From the NCBI GenBank assembly GCA_034180005.1, contig JAXFPC010000052.1:1-9940 (forward strand): a stretch of 9,940 bases of DNA. The letters are read 5' to 3'. The stretch comes from JAXFPC01 sp034180005 (GTDB taxonomy: Bacteria > Bacillota > Negativicutes > Acidaminococcales > Acidaminococcaceae). This document shows, one piece after another, positions 7,160-9,940 of this stretch. Each line of letters begins with the position of its first letter. The first letter of the stretch is position 1. The notes beneath the pieces are model-generated. The model was given only the letters and a program-made list of their open reading frames with translations. It was not told where the DNA came from and made no database searches. The translations under genes were made by a program, and so were the position numbers.

Positions 7160-9940
7160 GTGCGTCTTAAGTCTTTTTCAACTTACGGATTTAAATCTTT
7201 TGCAGATAAAACTGAATTAACTTTTGATAAAGGCATTACTGCTGTTGTCGGACCTAACGGTTCCGGTAAGAGCAATATTTCCGATGCTATCCGTTGGGTG
7301 CTGGGAGAACAAAGCGCCAAATACTTGCGCGGCGGTAAGATGGAAGACGTCATTTTTTCTGGAACCAGCAAGAGGCGTCCTTTAGGTGTTGCAGAAGTAA
7401 CCTTAAATTTTGATAATTCCGATCATACATTGCCTTTGGATTTTGACGAAATAAGTTTAACGAGAAGGATTTATCGCAGCGGTGAGAGTGATTATGCAAT
7501 CAACAAGAAAAACTGTCGCTTGAAAGATATAATAGATCTCATGGCGGATACGGGACTTGGCAAAGGGTCCATGTCGATTATAGGACAGAATAAAATTGAT
7601 GAGATATTAAACAGCCGACCTGAAGACCGTAGAGCTCTTTTTGAAGAAGCTGCAGGTATAGCCAAATATCGTCTGAGAAAAAAAGAAGCTGAGCGTCGTC
7701 TTGACGATACCGCACTCAACCTTACACGTATCAATGATATAAAGACGGAAGTTGAAAAACAGGTGACGCCGCTGCAGGCAGCAGCTGAAAAAACAAAACA
7801 ATATAACGAACTTAATGAAAAATTGCGACGCTGTCGTTTGGGAGTCATTGTACGCAAACTTGATGAGATGGAGCAGGTAGGAAGAAAACTCAGAGATAAA
7901 AAGGTGGCGGCAGAGCAGGAATACGCCGCTTCCGCTGCGGAACTGAGTAATTTACAGGCCGAGGAAACAAGTTTGCAGATGTCTTTGGATGAACTCGGTA
8001 AAAATTATACGGAGCTACAGGAAAAAATCCGCAGCAAAGAAAATGCCATTGAAAAAACTCACGGCGGTCGGAAGGTTTTGGAGGAACGTATAGCACAAAA
8101 TATAAGAGCTATCGAAAGGATTGACGGCAGGAATGCAGCAGTCAGTCTTCAGGCCTCCGAATTGGAAGCCGGCATGAAGAAGCTGGCGGAAGATTTTGAT
8201 GCTTTGGAAAAGCGAAGGTCAGCCGCTGAATTTTCTGTCGAACAACTTCAAAAAAACAGGGAAGCGACACGTACTGCTTTGGATGAAATTAAAGCTCAAA
8301 GTGAAACGGCGCGTTCAACTTTCTTCTCAGATATGCAACAACTGCTCAATTTACGCAATGAATTGCGTTCTCTCGAACAAGAGCAGGAACAGCGCATGCG
8401 CAAACGTGAAGCTTTAAAACGTTCCATTGAAGAAAAGGAAGCGGTTTTAGCTTCTGCGGAAGAAAAATACCGGGACATTCTGGAAGAACAGTCCAGAAAT
8501 GAAAATGAAAGCAAGCGACTGGCATCTGAAGCCGAAGCAAATGCTCGCATACTCGGTACAACGGAGAAGGAACTGCGGACAACTATGGAACGGCAGCAGG
8601 ATTGCCAACGCAGAATAACTGCTGCTGAAACAAGAGAACATACTCTGCAGAAGATGCAGTCTGCATATGACGGTTTCGGTTTTGGGATCAAGGCTGTTCT
8701 GCAGGCGGAACATACCTGGCGCAGCGGTATTGTAGGCGTGATTGCCGAACTTATCCAAGTGGAAAATAAATATGTCACCGCTATAGAAACTGCCTTGGGA
8801 GAAGGTGCACAAAATATTGTCACGACGGATTCCGGAACAGCAAAGGAAGCCATAGCTTTTTTGAAAAAATCAAACGGAGGGAGAGCGACTTTTCTTCCTT
8901 TGGACAATATTCAGAGCAGATTTCCTACGCAGGAAGAGCAGCGATTGAAGAGTATGCAAGGTGTCTGCGGTTTTGCCTCCGAATTGATCGATGTTGATTC
9001 GAACGCTGTCAAAGCCGTAAACTTTTTGTTGGGGCGTGTGCTTATAGCGGAAGATATGGATGCCGCTCTTGCTGCTGCCAAGGCAGCACGTTTTCGTCTA
9101 AGAGTTGTTACTTTGTCCGGCGATGTAGTTAATGCCGGCGGCAGTATGACTGGAGGAAGCAGAAAGCAAAAAGAAGGTTATTTGGCGCGTAAGAAAGAGA
9201 TTGATGAACTTGGCAAAGCACTTGTCTTGTTGCACGGAGAAATGCTTCGTTGGCAGGAGTGCATAGAAGAGCAAGAGACTTCCGTAGCCGAGTTGCGAAA
9301 AAAGAGTCAGTTAAATAACGAACAATTGCGTGAACTGCGCTTAAAAGCCGACAGTTTGAAGATGGAAGAACAGCAGCTGCAGCAGGAAAAAAATAGAGAA
9401 AACGAAGCGCTGTTGTTGCTCTTGGAAGACAGAAGCGCGATTACAGAAGCTTATATGAGCAGCAGGGACTCTGTAAAAGCATTGCGAGCTTCCGTGCAGG
9501 AGCATGAGGCTAAAGATACTGAAGCCAAAGAACTTTTGGATCAACTGCAGAGAAAAATTGCCGGCACCTCCAGCGAACTGACGGCTATTGAAAATAAGCT
9601 GCAGGACGCAAGAGTAATTTTGGAAGCATCTTCGGCAAAAACAAATATGCTTGCAGAACGTATGAAAGCTTTGGATAATGATACTCTGCGTCTGCAGGAT
9701 GAATTGCGAAACAACGAAGCCGAACAGGAAAAGCTGAGACTTGCTATTGCGGACAGCGAGGAAGAAAAAAAGAATTTGGAGCTTCGTTGCGAAGCGCTTA
9801 TGGAAGAGCTTCAAGAAGTTGTGGGAGGAACGCAACGCAATAGTGATGAACGCAATACGATAAGTGCCAAAAAAGCTCTGTTGGAAACTGAGATTGAAGT
9901 TTTGCGTAAAAAGACGGACGCGGCGCATACTGTTCTGACC
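7160..9940 (+). CDS. smc: Chromosome partition protein SMC (N-terminal 927 residues, cut by window end)
   Basis: SMC is the ATPase core of the bacterial condensin (SMC-ScpA-ScpB), which loads on DNA near the origin and extrudes or aligns chromosome arms for segregation. The reading frame is open to the last base. The N-terminal head has the GFKSFAD segment (10-16), Walker A GPNGSGKS (31-38), the Q-loop IIGQNK (Q143) and EEAAGIAKYR (162-171). The first coiled coil runs from about 172 to 500. The hinge spans roughly 503-667, with GRATFLPL and the conserved glycines of NAGGSMTGGS (658-667). The return coil begins after that and is still running at residue 927. Typical SMC is about 1180 residues, so roughly 250 residues are missing at the window edge, including the LSGGE signature and Walker B. 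The GTG start at 7160 gives MRLKSFSTYGFKSF, which aligns with the usual N-terminus. No frameshift was seen. Confidence 0.97.
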   Translation, partial: MRLKSFSTYGFKSFADKTELTFDKGITAVVGPNGSGKSNISDAIRWVLGEQSAKYLRGGKMEDVIFSGTSKRRPLGVAEVTLNFDNSDHTLPLDFDEISLTRRIYRSGESDYAINKKNCRLKDIIDLMADTGLGKGSMSIIGQNKIDEILNSRPEDRRALFEEAAGIAKYRLRKKEAERRLDDTALNLTRINDIKTEVEKQVTPLQAAAEKTKQYNELNEKLRRCRLGVIVRKLDEMEQVGRKLRDKKVAAEQEYAASAAELSNLQAEETSLQMSLDELGKNYTELQEKIRSKENAIEKTHGGRKVLEERIAQNIRAIERIDGRNAAVSLQASELEAGMKKLAEDFDALEKRRSAAEFSVEQLQKNREATRTALDEIKAQSETARSTFFSDMQQLLNLRNELRSLEQEQEQRMRKREALKRSIEEKEAVLASAEEKYRDILEEQSRNENESKRLASEAEANARILGTTEKELRTTMERQQDCQRRITAAETREHTLQKMQSAYDGFGFGIKAVLQAEHTWRSGIVGVIAELIQVENKYVTAIETALGEGAQNIVTTDSGTAKEAIAFLKKSNGGRATFLPLDNIQSRFPTQEEQRLKSMQGVCGFASELIDVDSNAVKAVNFLLGRVLIAEDMDAALAAAKAARFRLRVVTLSGDVVNAGGSMTGGSRKQKEGYLARKKEIDELGKALVLLHGEMLRWQECIEEQETSVAELRKKSQLNNEQLRELRLKADSLKMEEQQLQQEKNRENEALLLLLEDRSAITEAYMSSRDSVKALRASVQEHEAKDTEAKELLDQLQRKIAGTSSELTAIENKLQDARVILEASSAKTNMLAERMKALDNDTLRLQDELRNNEAEQEKLRLAIADSEEEKKNLELRCEALMEELQEVVGGTQRNSDERNTISAKKALLETEIEVLRKKTDAAHTVLT

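Noticed and set aside
8296..8907. Long - strand reading of 203 codons inside smc
   Set aside because: It is antisense to the SMC coil and hinge, including the conserved GRATFLPL stretch; no independent coding evidence.
9341..9928. Long - strand reading of 195 codons at the window end
   Set aside because: It is the complement of glutamate- and glutamine-rich SMC coil codons, giving an F/L/S-rich artefact.

Overview
This is an ordinary bacterial chromosome segment. All recognisable genes are on the + strand, tightly packed, and concern DNA repair or maintenance, with some metabolic or RNA-related companions. AGGAGGTG-like ribosome binding sites, ATG/GTG starts, mid-range base composition (judged by eye), a clostridial-type SbcC and an Elp3-like radical SAM gene directly before smc all suggest an anaerobic member of the Bacillota, possibly Negativicutes or Clostridia. 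That placement is inference; no rRNA or other taxonomic marker is present.

Layout: bases 1-167 hold at most the tail of an upstream gene that I cannot identify. A strong bidirectional intrinsic terminator (176-210) follows. A 190-base AT-rich gap then carries short repeats and ends in a consensus extended -10 promoter (359-367). Next come sbcD (400-1536) and sbcC (1536-4841), which overlap by one base and encode the Mre11/Rad50-like nuclease-ATPase complex. After a 51-base gap lies a four-helix membrane protein of unknown function (4893-5243). It overlaps by 11 bases a Cof-type HAD phosphatase gene (5233-6042). A radical SAM gene (6070-7146) related to the Elp3 catalytic domain follows after 27 bases. 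Thirteen bases further on is smc (7160 to the window end), which is cut after 927 codons: N-terminal head, first coil, hinge and part of the return coil.

No terminator is visible from 400 to 9940, so the six genes could be one transcript, with a possible internal promoter at 4868-4876. SbcCD processes hairpins and blocked DNA ends, and SMC organises and segregates the chromosome, so two SMC-superfamily ATPases are encoded about 2.3 kb apart. The phosphatase, radical SAM enzyme and membrane protein have no obvious mechanistic link to them.

I found no clear sign of a new system, mobile element, CRISPR array or RNA gene. The most notable unexplained structure is a perfect 11-bp AT-rich inverted repeat (7119-7147) spanning the radical SAM stop codon and abutting the smc ribosome binding site.
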